Shown here: piece after piece, positions 11,385-23,419 of the stretch | Position numbering within the stretch: the first letter of the stretch is position 1 | Layout: each line of letters begins with the position of its first letter | Origin: Magnaporthiopsis rhizophila | Lineage: Eukaryota > Ascomycota > Sordariomycetes > Magnaporthales > Magnaporthaceae | NCBI GenBank assembly: GCA_003049465.1 | Contig: PYSS01000057.1 | Location: 124,001 to 188,000, forward strand | Reading direction: 5' to 3' | Length of the DNA stretch: 64,000 bases | The notes under the pieces: model-generated | Told to the model about the DNA's origin: nothing | Seen by the model: the letters and a program-made list of their open reading frames with translations, nothing else | The model's database searches: none | Translations under genes and position numbers: made by a program

Positions 11385-12018
11385 CCTTTGCTTTTGCTGT
11401 CAGCTGACGGGGCTGAACCTTTTTGGCATGGGTGTTGAAATTTCTCATCTTGGGTCGTGGCTTCGCTGTGCCTGTCCTTTCATTTTGGCCCTGTCGTGGG
11501 GCGGGCGGGCTCCACCCCCATTGGACGTCCCGATCGAGCGGCTCACCAGTGATCCGACTGAGCCAAGATTGCACCTGCCACACAGTCGGTGGACGTCCCT
11601 GGTGCCCTGCAGTTCGAGGACTGGTCAAATTACCGAGCCTGATCTGGCCTGGCGTTTCTTGTCGGTGTGATTTAATTGATTGACACAGGCAAAGCGGCGA
11701 AACCCGATTTGTAGCCACAAAAAAAAATCTGGCAGATGAATCCAACACCTATTCCACGTTTCTTCTGGTCCTTCTGACATTTCCGTGGTTATTTTCTGGA
11801 CATGTGTGTGCATAGGCCCTAGTTTCAGGCCCAGGCATCCCGGCAAGCATCGGACTAGGATTTGAGTGTCCGAGACCTCATGGATGCCACAATACTGGAG
11901 GAATACCAACTGCCCTATGTATGCTGTCTGGTTGAGATCCCAGTCGCAAGTTAGCTTGAGCGTGCCAAAATCACAAGTATGCGACGAAGGATGGTGTGTT
12001 GTTTCTTTAGATTTTGAG

Positions 12019-12020
<2 letters not shown>

Positions 12021-12050
<30 letters not shown>
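12021..12050 (+). repeat. 30-nt poly(A) tract inside the presumed first intron of the bZIP gene
   Basis: An uninterrupted run of 30 A (T on the bZIP sense strand), 11 bases after the splice donor GTAAGG (12066-12061) of the bZIP exon. Sequence on the far side does not continue the bZIP gene. Confidence 0.9.
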
Positions 12051-12051
<1 letters not shown>

Positions 12052-12066
12052 AGGGCACATCCTTAC

Positions 12067-12270
12067 CGAAAGCACAGACGGCGGGGCGTTCTTGTACCGG
12101 TTCTCCCGTTTCCTCTTTGCGGGGGTCTTCGGCGCCGTCGGCGNGTCTTGGATGAATAGCGGTGGCCGGGCCAAGATATGATCAGCACTTGTTGGCAGAG
12201 GGCTGTGCAGAACTAGCAGATGCCCGAAAGCGGGACTCCCGTCGTCGCCAAACTGGTGGCCGTCCGCCAT
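12067..12270 (-). CDS. First exon of a Yap-type bZIP transcription factor; remainder missing
   Basis: The frame from ATG 12270 encodes 68 residues ending KRKRENRYKNAPPSVLS, followed directly by a splice donor GTAAGG. That end is the sequence that precedes the basic region (RRRAQNRASQRA-type) in fungal Yap-like bZIP proteins of the RsmA kind, which often have an intron at this point. The next exon should encode the basic region and leucine zipper, but the minus strand from 12066 down to 9300 shows no such sequence. A 30-nt poly(A) tract begins 11 bases into the presumed intron. One base of the exon is unresolved (n at 12144), leaving residue 43 ambiguous. Either the contig is misjoined at the homopolymer, or the gene is broken. 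The bZIP family call is fairly firm; function is unknown. Confidence 0.6.
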
Positions 12271-13243
12271 TTCCTGTCAGATAGAATCCTTCTGAAAGGG
12301 TCAAGGCGAATGGCGACAATGACAAAAGATGCCGTCGATTCCGGAAGTGGCTCCTGCCGCACTCACGGTCGTCAACGCTCGGGGCTCGAGTGTCAAGCTG
12401 GGGGCTCCCCTCCCCCGAAGGAATGGCGCTATTCCCAGAACCGCCTCGACGCGACACGGCAAGGCTGAAATGCGGAACGCGAGGCACGGTCCCCCAGGCG
12501 GAAACTTGTGGATGCCTGTTCGCCTGTACAGGGCTCCCATTTCCATCCACAGCTTTGTGGGCTCTGTCTGGAACCGAGTCGGCAGAAAGCAAGTTGGGGC
12601 AAAACCGCACAAATAGATGCAGGATAGGAACCTGCCTGATGGCCTTGGGGCAATGTAGATTGCTTTTCTTCTCTTATACCTGTCATACTGCAGCTTACGG
12701 GAACTAGGGAAAATTGACACCACGGCTTTTTGCTGCAAAGCTTTCGTAATCCTCCGGCGGCAACATCCGTCCTGTTGCGAGCGGGCACTGGCTGGCCACG
12801 CGAGAGGGTTGTCTCCACTGGCTTGGCCCTTTCCCCCTTCGCCGATGCCATCGGAGGAAATAGGTATTCTTCCCCATATATCAATCCCATTGTGATCCTG
12901 CCTACCCGTCTGACTGGCGTCTCTATCTACACATTGCCAAGCAAATTCCGACATCGGCCAAGCCCTTGTCCATCTCAGGATCAGATGGGGACCGCGAGAC
13001 GGCAAATCAGATTAATGGAACTCGAAGCTCTGCATGGCGTCCACTCCCCACGATAGCGGCTGAGAATTTTCTTTTATTTGTTTTGTTTTATACATGGTCA
13101 AGCCAGACAGCACCTCTTGGGTCGTCCTCGAAGAGCGCGTCACCCGGCATGACATACTCCAAGATTCACATCCCTGGCCTATTACCCGATATGGGCGGAG
13201 GGCGTCATTCTTTGCCCATATCCTGCGGTTGGACCCCGCGCCT
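12271..13243. other. Interval between the bZIP exon and mgr2
   Basis: About 1 kb forming the 5' flank of the bZIP exon and the 3' flank of mgr2, both minus. A 234-codon frame (12301-13005 minus) has no recognisable domain and is probably chance. I see nothing else. Confidence 0.4.
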
Positions 13244-13917
13244 CTAGTCGTCGCGCGGCCGCGGCCGGAAAGCGCGCTGCTGGGCCATGATTGTTGGTCG
13301 TCGGCGGGCCTGTGCGTAGGCCTGTTGGAGGATGGGGGAGGAGTCGGTCCGGATGACACTGCCGATGCCCATGAAGAAGCTGGGTTGCAGCCGCTAGGCA
13401 TTAGCTCAAAGCTTGGATGGCGGCAGGGCCACAATGCACAGGTCCGTCAGAACATACCCGAATGTGGTTCCCGAGGCAAGCATGTACTGCCCTATTGTCC
13501 TCATGACGCCGTTCGTGCCTGCCCCGAAGCGGAAGACGGTGACGGTGCCTGTTGATCCCGGTACCTATAGTTAGCCCTCGTCGCAACAACAGAGGTGGCG
13601 GCCAAGCATATGGGGCGATGCATACCCCAGATGAAGCCCATGATGGCGCCGACAGCTTGGTCATGTTAGCCATTTCCATCCTGCACACGCAGCCATACGC
13701 CAAATGCGCTCCCGGAGCTGCAGCTGCAGCGACGTACTCCCGCCCATCATGGCACCCATCTTCACTGTTTCGGCGTCCCCGTTAGCCACGTCCACACCAG
13801 AACCCGGCAGGGGTGCTGTCGTGCTCGTGCTCGGCCGGGTGGGCCGATGTTTTGCATCTTACGTTTGTCCAAGTTGGATGGCCCCATATGGCCACCCATG
13901 TTTGGCGGAGGCGGCAT
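13244..13917 (-). CDS. mgr2: Mgr2/ROMO1 family mitochondrial inner-membrane protein
   Basis: A 112-residue inner-membrane protein of the TIM23 presequence translocase, which couples TIM21 and controls lateral release of substrates. Five exons on the minus strand: 13917-13863, 13764-13738 (27 nt), 13655-13626 (30 nt), 13548-13458, 13379-13244; 339 nt, in frame. All four introns have GT-AG ends. The product starts MPPPPNMGGHMGPSNLDK, then KMGAMMGG as in ROMO1, a glycine-rich first membrane segment, the loop FRFGAGTNGVMRTIGQYM and a second membrane segment containing GFFMGIGSVIRTDSS, and ends in an Arg-rich tail. The small exons hide it from any simple ORF search. It is divergent from the FHA gene, with 2.07 kb between the two starts. 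Confidence 0.88.
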
Positions 13918-15982
13918 CTTTGGTCGACTGGTGATACTTGGAGCGTATAGGTTAGGGGTCGAGCGTGAGCGGCAATCAGGGCCAGGCAAGCGGAGGCGAT
14001 AGTTGCGCGAAAAGAGGATGGTGAATCATGCCATGCGTGGCGGCGGGTGGTATCAAAGATATTTTGGAGACGAAGCTTTGCGCCGTCAATGCGGGCCGCC
14101 CGAGGCTCTCTGCAAATTGGGACGCTCTGTCCGCCCGCGCCCCCGCAAAGCACGCTGATTGGCGCGCTGTTGTTCCTGCAGAGGTCAGCCGAGCCGAGCC
14201 TTCAGCCTTTCGCCGTCTCCCCACACGTGCCCTGTCGGGCGGGTGCACGGGCCATGCGAACCCCTTTGCGCATCAATGGGGTCCAGGAGTGACGGGCTTC
14301 TCACAGCAAGCTATGAATCCATGTGTTTTCGGTTATCTGGAAGTTTCAGGAGCTCGGATGAGCATCAACGGGGAAACGCTGCGATTTTAGGGGTAGCTTG
14401 GGGAGCATTCACCGTTTGCGGGTTACGAAGAGACTTGTGTCGTTTGCTTTTGTCTCTCCACGCTCCACTCATCACTCGCCGAGATTTCCAGCTGGCCAGT
14501 AACAAAGCATTCCAAGACGCGAGGAGAATTCACACAGGCTGAATCTGAATGCCTCATTCGCCCACAGTCAGAAATAACTTGCATGCCATTACTCGTATGC
14601 GTGCTCCAGGATTTTTGCTAGAGATATCCAGCTACGCAAGGGTTTCGTGACTGAGACGGTTCGCGCGCGCTATGAAGTGGCGACTGGCCCCGTCGAATCA
14701 GGATTGCAGCGGCCGTCTCTGCATTGCTGTTAGCGGGCACCGAATCGGCTGGGGGCGGACGGGCGGGCGGTCAGTTGGAGTGCTCACGTGCGGGGGCAGC
14801 AGCAGTCCGGTGTCTTCTGCCTCCACCGGGCTGCTGCGGGCGTGCAGACGGCGGGTACAACAGCAACGAAGGAGAGGCAGCCAGACTGGCGACGAGAAGC
14901 AGGACGGACGGGTTCGGTTAAGTTACTCAGCCGCATGACAGCATACAGCAGACCGCATACAGCATCAGCCCGCGTTGTTTATTTGCCGACAAATTAGACT
15001 TTTACGCAGTCCGACCCAGCCGGGCTTTTCTGTTGTCAAGATCCAGTGCCTTCCACAGTTCGACGCACCTGGCCGCCGCCCGGCCCGCGTCTGCTTGTCG
15101 TCATATCGCAATCCTCCGACCGTGGCCCCCCGGCTCAGACACAGGCTGCCAGGTTGTGGCGGCCGAGGTCCCGCCAAGCGCTAAGCGAGACGGGGAGCCA
15201 GCCAGCAACGGCGGCTCCGAGCACCATCCATACCATCAGATCCACCCAAACGTTTGCCCACCTCCATATTGTTCAATTGTCGCGGCCAGTACACGTACAG
15301 GCAGTGAGTGCAGCTGGGTCCAGCTGCCATTTTTGATCGTTCACACATCGTCGCTCAGTCGCCGTTTTTTTTGAAAAATTTGAATCCTCTTCCATCGCTG
15401 TGCGCCCACGCCCCCAACACCGCCCTACCGAGTCGCTCTCGCGTGCACGCTGCTGATCGCCGTTGTCGGACGGACTAATCAATCTGCCCCCCTGTCGCGT
15501 GTCTGTGCATTTTTTTTTCCTTTTTTTTTTCCTTTCTTTGCTTTCTTGCTTTCAATCGGCGGCTCTGTTCTGTAACACTGGGGGGTGCCCACGGGCAATT
15601 GGCCTCTTCCGCTATTCTCCACCCGACTCAACCGTGAACTGGACCCTCTTGGCCGCCAAAGAGTGGCCTCTTTTTTTCCTCACCTAACCTTTCCGTCAAT
15701 CAACCACGCCTGCATTATTCAACCCTCGGATACAGCCACCAAAACGTCAGAGACACGCAAACGCCGACTGACTCGATTGTCCCTGCCGACTGCAGACCAA
15801 CTACTGCTCGCTCACGACGGCTGCCACGCGCCATCGATCTGGTCCCCCGACGGCGCCTGCCGACGTATGCCCCGACGACGGGCCCATCAGTCGTCCATCC
15901 TCATCGACGTCGCGGAAACGACCATCGGGTGCCCGCTCGCCATCCCTCCTCCAGCCGCGCCCGCCAGCTCGCAGCCTTCCCC
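13918..15982. other. Divergent intergenic region between mgr2 and the FHA gene
   Basis: 2.07 kb shared by two divergent genes. No conserved exon was seen. From about 15500 to 15980 the + strand is pyrimidine-rich, including long T and CT stretches, as is common in fungal core promoters and 5' leaders; this fits transcription toward the FHA gene. Confidence 0.45.
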
Positions 15983-18419
15983 ATGACGGCGGTCGCGAGC
16001 CCTCCCAGTTTCGCCAACATCAATCGGCCAGCATGGGGCTTAAATGCTAACTCGTCCCTGCACGCGACGAACCCGCACCACCCCGACGACGCGCGAAGCA
16101 TGTTCACCCCACGGAAACCCCTCCAGCGCACAAGTTCGTCGTCGTCCGTGTCCAGCAACTCGTCCATCTCGTCCTCGGCCGGCACCATCGTCAAAGGCGC
16201 CGGCCACGGCACCGGCGCGTCGCCGGCCAACGGCGACCCCAGCGGCCTGTTCAAGAGGCGAGGCCAGCAGCCGCAGAAGGGGCAATGGTCTCAGCCGCAG
16301 TCGGTACTCAAGCCTGACGGCTCCGACTTTGCAAGACCGGCCGGCGCCAGGTCGGTGCAGACCAACGGCAACACGGCCCCGTCGCAGATGCACCAGGGCG
16401 CCATGATGATGGGCCCACAGGGCCAGGTCGCCCAGCAGGGCGCCATGTCTAGGCCCGTCGGCGACCCCATGGGCGGCATGCAGCCCGCGCTGTATCTCCT
16501 CTCCCTCAACGGCACCTTTGAGCGCAAGACCATCTCGGTCCCCTTCTATCCAGATACGCTCCGCATAGGCCGACAGACCAACGCGAGGACGGTGCCGACG
16601 CCGGTCAACGGCTACTTTGACAGCAAGGTGCTGTCGCGGCAACATGCCGAGATCTACGCGGATCGCTCCGGAAAGATCTGGATCCGCGACGTCAAGTCTT
16701 CCAACGGCACCTTTGTCAACGGGACGCGTCTGTCGCAGGAGAACCGCGAGTCGGAGCCCCACGAGTTGCAGACCCAGGACCATCTCGAGCTCGGCATCGA
16801 TATTGTCAATGAGGACCAGAAGTCCGTTGTGCATCACAAGGTCGCCGCTAAAGTCGAGCATGCCGGGTTTCTCAACCCCACCCACAACATCATGGACATG
16901 AGTTTTGGGGACATGGACCCCACCGGGGGCCAGATGATGCTGGCCCAGATGGGGGGGATGCAAGCTAGGGGCCGGAACGGCAACCAGCCGCAGATGGGGA
17001 ATAACGGCCGCATGGTCCCCGCGGCGGGAATGCCCGGCCCCCAGCAGAACGGTCTGCTCCCACGAAATGGTATGTGGATGAGCCAGCCATCTACCGAAGC
17101 CATAGTGAAGAAGTTACACGTAAGTCATGGCGGACGGAGGGAATCTCACCCCGGAAAGTATTCTGTTTTTAACGTGTCCGTCATTGTGTGACCTGCAGCA
17201 AGAGATGCGTGCGGCAAAACTACAGGCAAACGACCTACAGCGGACGGCACACTTTCTTGATGCCCTCATGGGCAAGGAGGATGCTAGGATGCCCGACCGC
17301 CCCGAGGCCCAGGAGCCCACCAAGCAACACGCTGTCAACGGTGGCATGTTCCGATCCGAGGTCTCTAAGGCGCGATTTTCCGACCCGCCAGCTCCCCCGC
17401 CCCAACAGCCGCTCCCCGAGAAGCCAGATGTCGCGCGGCCTAACGGGGATGCGCTGCCGCTGAAACGTGGCTCAACGGAACGACCCAAGTCACAGAGCTC
17501 CCCTATCCGACAAGACAACCTCAGTCATATTTTGCAGCTAACCGAGACGCTCAACTTCGCCAAAAAGGAAATAGAGGTCCAGGGCGCTCGCATACGAGAT
17601 CTCGAGATGATTGTCCAGAAGGAGCGCGAGAGCCGGGAAAGCGCCGAGGTCCTTGTGAGGAAACTGGAGGATGCTGCCATGGCCCATAGCAACGGCGCCG
17701 CCAAGGCGAGTCTTCAGGAGAATCTGCTGGCAGAGGCTTTCGAACTTCCGGCGGAGGCACCAGTCCCCGCCATAACGTGTCCGAAACAGGTAACGCAACA
17801 GGACGCTTCTGAGGTGGCCACACAAATTCCAGACTCTGCGGCGGCCGATGCTGCGGCCGAGGCCGCGTCCAAGCTGCAAGCCAAACTGGACGCGATCGTC
17901 AAGGAGATGAGAGATCTCAGGGAAGACCTCGAGACGCAGAGGAAGCGCGCCGAACAGGCCGAGGCTGAGCGCGACGTCGACCGCAAGTCGTTGGCCGATA
18001 TGGTCCTGCAGCTTCGGCAGAGGGACGAGGAGATCAAGAGACTGTCCGAGGCGCCCAAGGCACGGTCTCGGTCCAGCCGGCGCAGGGAACGGAACGACAC
18101 AATCACGGAGCACATCAAACCCAAGCCCTTCATTGGCTCCTTCCCCGAGACGCCGACCGGCACAGGCATCCCGGAGCACATGGATAGCATGACCCCGCCG
18201 CCCTCGGGATCAGAGAAGGCGGGGGCAGACCTTCCCGAGGGCAGGCCTACGCTGTCGAGATCGAGCACGATAACGCCGCTGTCGAACTCGCTCCACTCGC
18301 CACGGGATACGGCGGCAGCCCAGGCGGGACCGTATGCGTCCATGCTGGGCGTGGTGCTGCTCGGAGTCGGGCTGATGGCGTGGATAAATGGCTGGCACCA
18401 GCCGCAGCTTGACCGATAA
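15983..18419 (+). CDS. Tail-anchored FHA-domain protein (STRIPAK; HAM-4/PRO45/Far10-like)
   Basis: 785 residues in two exons: 15983-17119 and 17199-18419, joined in phase 0. The frame is open further upstream, but its only earlier start-like codon is GTG, so ATG 15983 (MTAVASPPS) is taken. After a low-complexity N-terminus, an FHA phosphopeptide-binding domain covers about residues 167-275 with the invariant features IGRQ, SRQHAEI and NGTFVNG. Exon 2 is mostly charged coiled coil (about residues 390-700), followed by a hydrophobic tail anchor (YASMLGVVLLGVGLMAWING) and a short polar end. This layout is that of SLMAP and fungal Far10/Vps64, PRO45 and HAM-4, STRIPAK members at the nuclear envelope or ER needed for hyphal fusion and fruiting-body formation in Sordariales. 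The family call is firm; the exact orthologue was not tested. Confidence 0.85.
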
Positions 18420-20863
18420 AGGGAGATGCCATATTTTTCCTTTCTCCCGACTCTTTTATTTGTTATCTTCCTTCTCTTTCTTAATAATGGTCGATACAGG
18501 TTTCGTCATTAGACAACCGACGAGGTCCTGATCTTCACCACCGATTTTCCGAGGCAACATTACTGCCACACACAACTTCACACGCCGCCCCAGACAACTC
18601 CGAGTCTGGCCGACCTCCCCCTCTACCCTAGCTGACCTACTTGATATGGATGGGCTCAATGGATCAGGCCCCTGGGTAAAACATACGACTCTTGGACGAC
18701 GCGCATTTAGAACGGCTTCGGGACGAACTTTTATCATGCCCTGCATGCAGGATATCCGGACCATGGAAACGGTCCCCACCTCTCCTTCCCTATGTATCTA
18801 CTACTATACGGCGAATTGCGCAGCATTTCCTTTTTCATTTTATTTTGTTTTGGTCTCTGCTCTTTTATCTTCTCTTTGTGTTTGGTTTGGTTCATCCGTT
18901 TTCCCTTTGTCTGTTTCCCTCTTCTTCATCTTAGCCTCAAGCGTTCATTCTCCCTGGCCCCTTTAGCGGCATGGAAAGTTCCCCTCGCTTTGTGTATTCA
19001 AAAACCCTTGTACCAGTGAATAATGGATGGAAACCGGTTCCGAAGCATTACCAATGGAGCTTTTTTTGGCTTTGGGCTGCTTGCTTATTTGACGCATTCC
19101 TACGCTGGCCTATCCGTCTAGTGCTCGTCCTTGTGCTCAAACGTAACGCTTAGCTTGGTCAACCATGTGGTATTCTTGCATATGGGCTTTTTTAGGCGCT
19201 TTGGGATGGCTGAAGGATGGAGAACGTGGCTTTTGCCAGAGTTTACCCTGACCATTCACGACTCCCGTCCGGTTGCATCCTTTTCGCGCGTAGAGGTATC
19301 TTTGGGTGCCGCATTCGTGTTGTCTCTGGTCCGAGTGGAGGGTCCACTTTGGCAGGAGAGCGACAAGTGCCGACAGCCGAGCCATGGGCTGCCGTCGTGT
19401 CTTCATCGCCGATATCAAAACCTAGGCCAACCTACCATAGCGCGAGAGCTGATTTGGGACACTGTCCCTGGCGCTGAAACGCGTTTATAAGCGTATCTTT
19501 GGCGTGTGCACACTCATTTTAGCGCCGGGTCCCAAAATTAGCTGTAGGTGCCTCTACGTACATGGGGTACGTAAGGGCAAACCGGAACCGTGGCTGTGAA
19601 GAGGTATTTTCCGGCATGCTTGGCAATGGCTGCGTCCGGCATCGGCTGAATTGGCCGGGGTTTGCAATCTGCCCTGCCCTGTGCGCCCTCAATGTCAACC
19701 CATGAACTTGGGGGTTTAGAAACACGGACGAGGTGAGAAGAGATCGGTCGCCAAGCATTGTTGGAAGTGGAAACGTGCTTATCACTGTGCTTTATTGGAG
19801 TAAATACCACAGGCAGGTATTCAGCTAAGATATCGTCCAAGGCTTATCACCTGATCCATGGAGGTCCCGCGGGGAACGCTGCCAAGGAATTTGCGATTGG
19901 AAATCCAGCGACGCGCGCGAGTCGTGCGATGACGGCCCCTCCATTTGATCCTCCCGTCCTTTTTTTTCCCGTCGGGAGTTGGCGCCTGGGTGTCTGCCTG
20001 CCTGCCTGTCGTCTTTTAATGCTGGGAACTGGTGGGGGAGGGAGATGGCGGTAAAGGAAACGAATGAAGCAGGGTTCGAAACAACCCCAGGTAGGCACAG
20101 TACATACCGGCAGGCAGCCCGCTCGTCGATCCGTGGGGGTGTTTGATGTCGGGGTAAGGAGAATCGTACGACTAATGCCAAGTCCACCACCAGCTCTTCC
20201 ATTGGGTGTGAAATTCCGGGGTTCTTCCTGTTGTGTTGCTCCCGTCATCCCATGATATACATATGTACATGCAATCTTGGAACCAACGAAAGAGGGTTGG
20301 GGATATGGGGACAGCTGTGGGGGTGAAACCCTGTCTGTAGTACAGTAAGTACCAACTGCCTGGATGACGAACCCGCGCTGGCACTCCAATGAGACTTGAG
20401 ATGAATCCCCACTGCAGACTTTCAACGAGGGAGCCGACGCGACGCGACACCAGGATGCATACATACAAGGCCCGAGTCAATGAGGGGCGGCGGGTTAGGC
20501 CTAACCTATAGCAGCATGGCAGGAAATAAGGCCGGGAATCTGCCGGCTGCGTCGATGGCGTTCTGCACCGAGGCTCGGAGTGGGTTCCGGGGTGTTTGGG
20601 GGTCACTTGAGTGTTACGTAGCACTGGATCTGCGTGTAAGAGAGATATCTGAGGGGGGAACCAAGACCGCACCCCGGAAAACAGACCCGGTTTGGGAAAG
20701 ACGCTGTGGGCTGGGGAGGTCATCTTCATGATGGATATATGTTACTCCGCACCTGTTGAGCATATGTCCGGGAGACCTGCCTGTCTCCCTCGCTGCTTTC
20801 CTGTTTCTTTGTGACAGGAGGGCTATCGGAATCCCGTATCGACACCGGCGGCGAACTCCTTAC

Positions 20864-20895
<32 letters not shown>

Positions 20896-20939
20896 CCTAA
20901 TCGGCCCTCCTGCCACACCGAGGCAGCTAGACCCCAGCC
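18420..20939. other. Non-coding interval with a 29-nt poly(A) tract
   Basis: 2.5 kb between two + strand genes. The first 600 bases are the likely 3' flank of the FHA gene and include T-rich sequence. No conserved exon was found. A run of 29 A lies at 20864-20892, only 47 bases before the ATG of the next gene, so it would lie in that gene's leader or core promoter. Confidence 0.45.
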
Positions 20940-23419
20940 ATGTCCCCCTCGGGATCCGAATCTCTGTACGAGCCGATGCTCACACCACCTGAAGAGCCGC
21001 CGCGGAAGCGCCACAAGACGCTGGCGTGCCTTCGTTGCCGGCGCAGAAAGGTGAGCAGCAAAAGCCAAAAGAACGCACACTCTGCTTTTAGGTCTACGCT
21101 GACCTTGGAGCAACAGCAAAAATGCGACGAGCAGAGGCCGTGTACCAACTGCGCGAGGTCCCGCGAGACGTGCCACGAGGTGGTCCCTCGCCTGGCCGTC
21201 GTGAACAGGTGAGCAGCCCTGGCCGTGTCTAGCGTATATAGGGGCCGAGGGATGTCTGACAGCTCAAAAACAGCTTCCTGCCCGCGTTGCAGATGCAGCA
21301 GGTCGCGTTCACAGCGGACCTGTGCGCCCTCGAGGAGCGGGTGGTGCGGCTCGAAAAGGCCCAGGTGCACGGCCAGCGGCAGTGGCATCGCAGGAGCGGC
21401 AGCAGCAGCACCAGCAGCAGCCATAGCGCAGCGAGCATACCGGGGCTGTCCCACCAGCAGGTCTTTTCCCCGGACACTGCCGTCCCCGTCCACGGTGACC
21501 TCACGGCAGCAGCGGCAGGGCTGAGCTTCAATCACTGGAGCGAGTCGCCCGAGACGAACGACCGGACCTGGCAGCAGCAGCAGCGGCAGATGGGGCAGTA
21601 CAGCTCCCCTCTCCCGACCGGCGACAGCGGCAACAGCAGCATGGCAACGAACAGCGCCCCGGCCATCGGGCTGCTAGCGACGTTTGCGCGCTCCGACAGC
21701 TCGACCCAACACCCAGTCACGGGCGGCGGCGGCATTCCACCTACGCCAGTAGACCGGGCAACAGGGTTCGTCCTTTTCGACATCTACAGGGCACGCGTGC
21801 ACTCGCGCTTCGCCTTCCTGCGTCTCGACAAACTCCAGAACCTTGCGCTATCATCAACACCAGCGTTATCGCAGCAGCAGCCCTGGACGGGCTTCTTCGC
21901 TCACATGATCTACAGCATCGGCCTCCTCCTCCTCGGAAACCAGCAGTACCAGCACCACTACCGCCTCGCAGTGACCCGCCACCTGAGCGCCGTCTTCGCG
22001 CACCCGGACCGCCTCCTGCACGCGCAGGCGCACCTGCTGCTGGCCATGCACGCGCTGCACTCGCCATCGACCGAGCGCCTGGCCAGCGTCTCGGACGCCG
22101 CGGCGCGGTACTGCGTCACGGCGGGGCTGCACCTCGAACCGGAGCCTGGGGACGGTGAGGGCGAGGAAGAGGATGCGGTCAGGACGCAGCTCCGCAGACG
22201 CGTCTTTTGGTCGGCCTACGCCCTCGACAGGTCCGTGTGCGCCGCGCTCGACCTGCCGCCCGCGGTGGCTGACGCGCACGTCACGACGGAGCCGTACGGC
22301 GCTGTTGAGGATTCTGAGCTGGAGGGCGGCGGCGGCGGCGGCGGAAACGGTCCCGTATCGACGGCGCTGCGTCTCGTGCAGTGCCTAAGGATCGCGAGCG
22401 AGGTGCTTGACATCCGGCTGCGCCGCCGCCGCGACGGCAAGGAGCCGTGGGAGATGCAGGGCGTCGTCGACAGGCTCGAGGCCTGGGGGCGGAGCTGCGA
22501 GGGCGCCAAGGACATGCCGCTGTGGCTGCTGTCTGCCCGTGACGCTGGCCTGGCCATGCTGCTGGGACTGGGTCCTACATCAACCAGCAACAGCAGCGGC
22601 GGACACGAGGATGGGGCGCGCGCAGGAGCAGGCCCCGACGGCGCAGGAATAGGGGAAACAGCGACATCTCTTGATCACAGGGCTCTCGAGGCGTGCGCGC
22701 GGCTTTGCACCAACCGAGCCCCAGACAGCAACGGCAGCGACGACGACTGGCCGTCCCTGATAACGCAGTTTAAGTGTGGCGTCGCCCTCCTGCACGCAAC
22801 CGCCTTCTCATCCTCCTCGTTCCCCTGGACCACATCCAACCCCGCCGCCATCCGCGCCTGCAATGCCACCCTCTCCAGCCTAGCTGAGCGCTGGCCGCAA
22901 GCCCAGTGCCTGCGCGACGTCTTTGCCACCCTGGCGGCCGAGGTCGGCGTCTCGTTGACCGGCGGTGGTGAGCCGACATGCAAGCGGAAGCGGAAGCGGG
23001 AACGGGAACGGGAACGGGAACGGAAACGAGTCAAGCTGGCGTCGCCGCTCGTGGCAGGAAAAGAGGGACCAGATACCAGGAAGGCAGCCGTTCTGGCCCA
23101 GCTCCCCGCCGTCGCGGCTATCGTCGCGCACCGGCCGACGCTGAGAAAGCTGCGGGACCTGGCTACCGGGGAGCTGCGGCTGGCGGGAGAGGGGGGCGGC
23201 GGTGATCCGGCGGCTGGGGCGGAGGATGTGGAGGGTGAAGATGAGGAGGAGGAGGAAAAGGACGGGATCGAGATATACAACGCCCTCATCCCGGCCTTTT
23301 TCCTGCCCGAGCCGGCGCCGGTGAAGCGAGACTCCCGCTATGACTATCTCGACTTTGGCGAGACCGACGACACGAGGCCGTGGCTAGATGATGGCCCCCT
23401 TTTCCGCGCGTCAGCGTAG
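20940..23419 (+). CDS. Zn(II)2Cys6 fungal-type transcription factor
   Basis: 782 residues in three exons: 20940-21050, 21117-21208, 21274-23419; 2349 nt. The zinc cluster has C30, C33, C40, C46, C49 and C56 (CX2CX6CX5CX2CX6C), which is correct only if the 66-nt intron 21051-21116 is removed between C33 and C40. That intron has no stop and is a multiple of three, so retention would keep the frame but insert 22 residues into the cluster. A short coiled coil follows (DLCALEERVVRLEKAQ), then a Ser/Gln-rich linker and the fungal-specific regulatory domain (LRRRVFWSAYALDRSVCAAL near residues 400-420). An Arg/Lys/Glu repeat (KRKRERERERERKR) near residue 680 could be a nuclear signal. The target pathway is unknown; no neighbour suggests one. 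Confidence 0.88.

Noticed and set aside
20060..20095. GGTTCGAAAC resembling a tRNA B box
   Set aside because: The flanking bases do not form a T stem and no A box or acceptor stem fits. No tRNA or 5S rRNA gene could be supported anywhere in the window.
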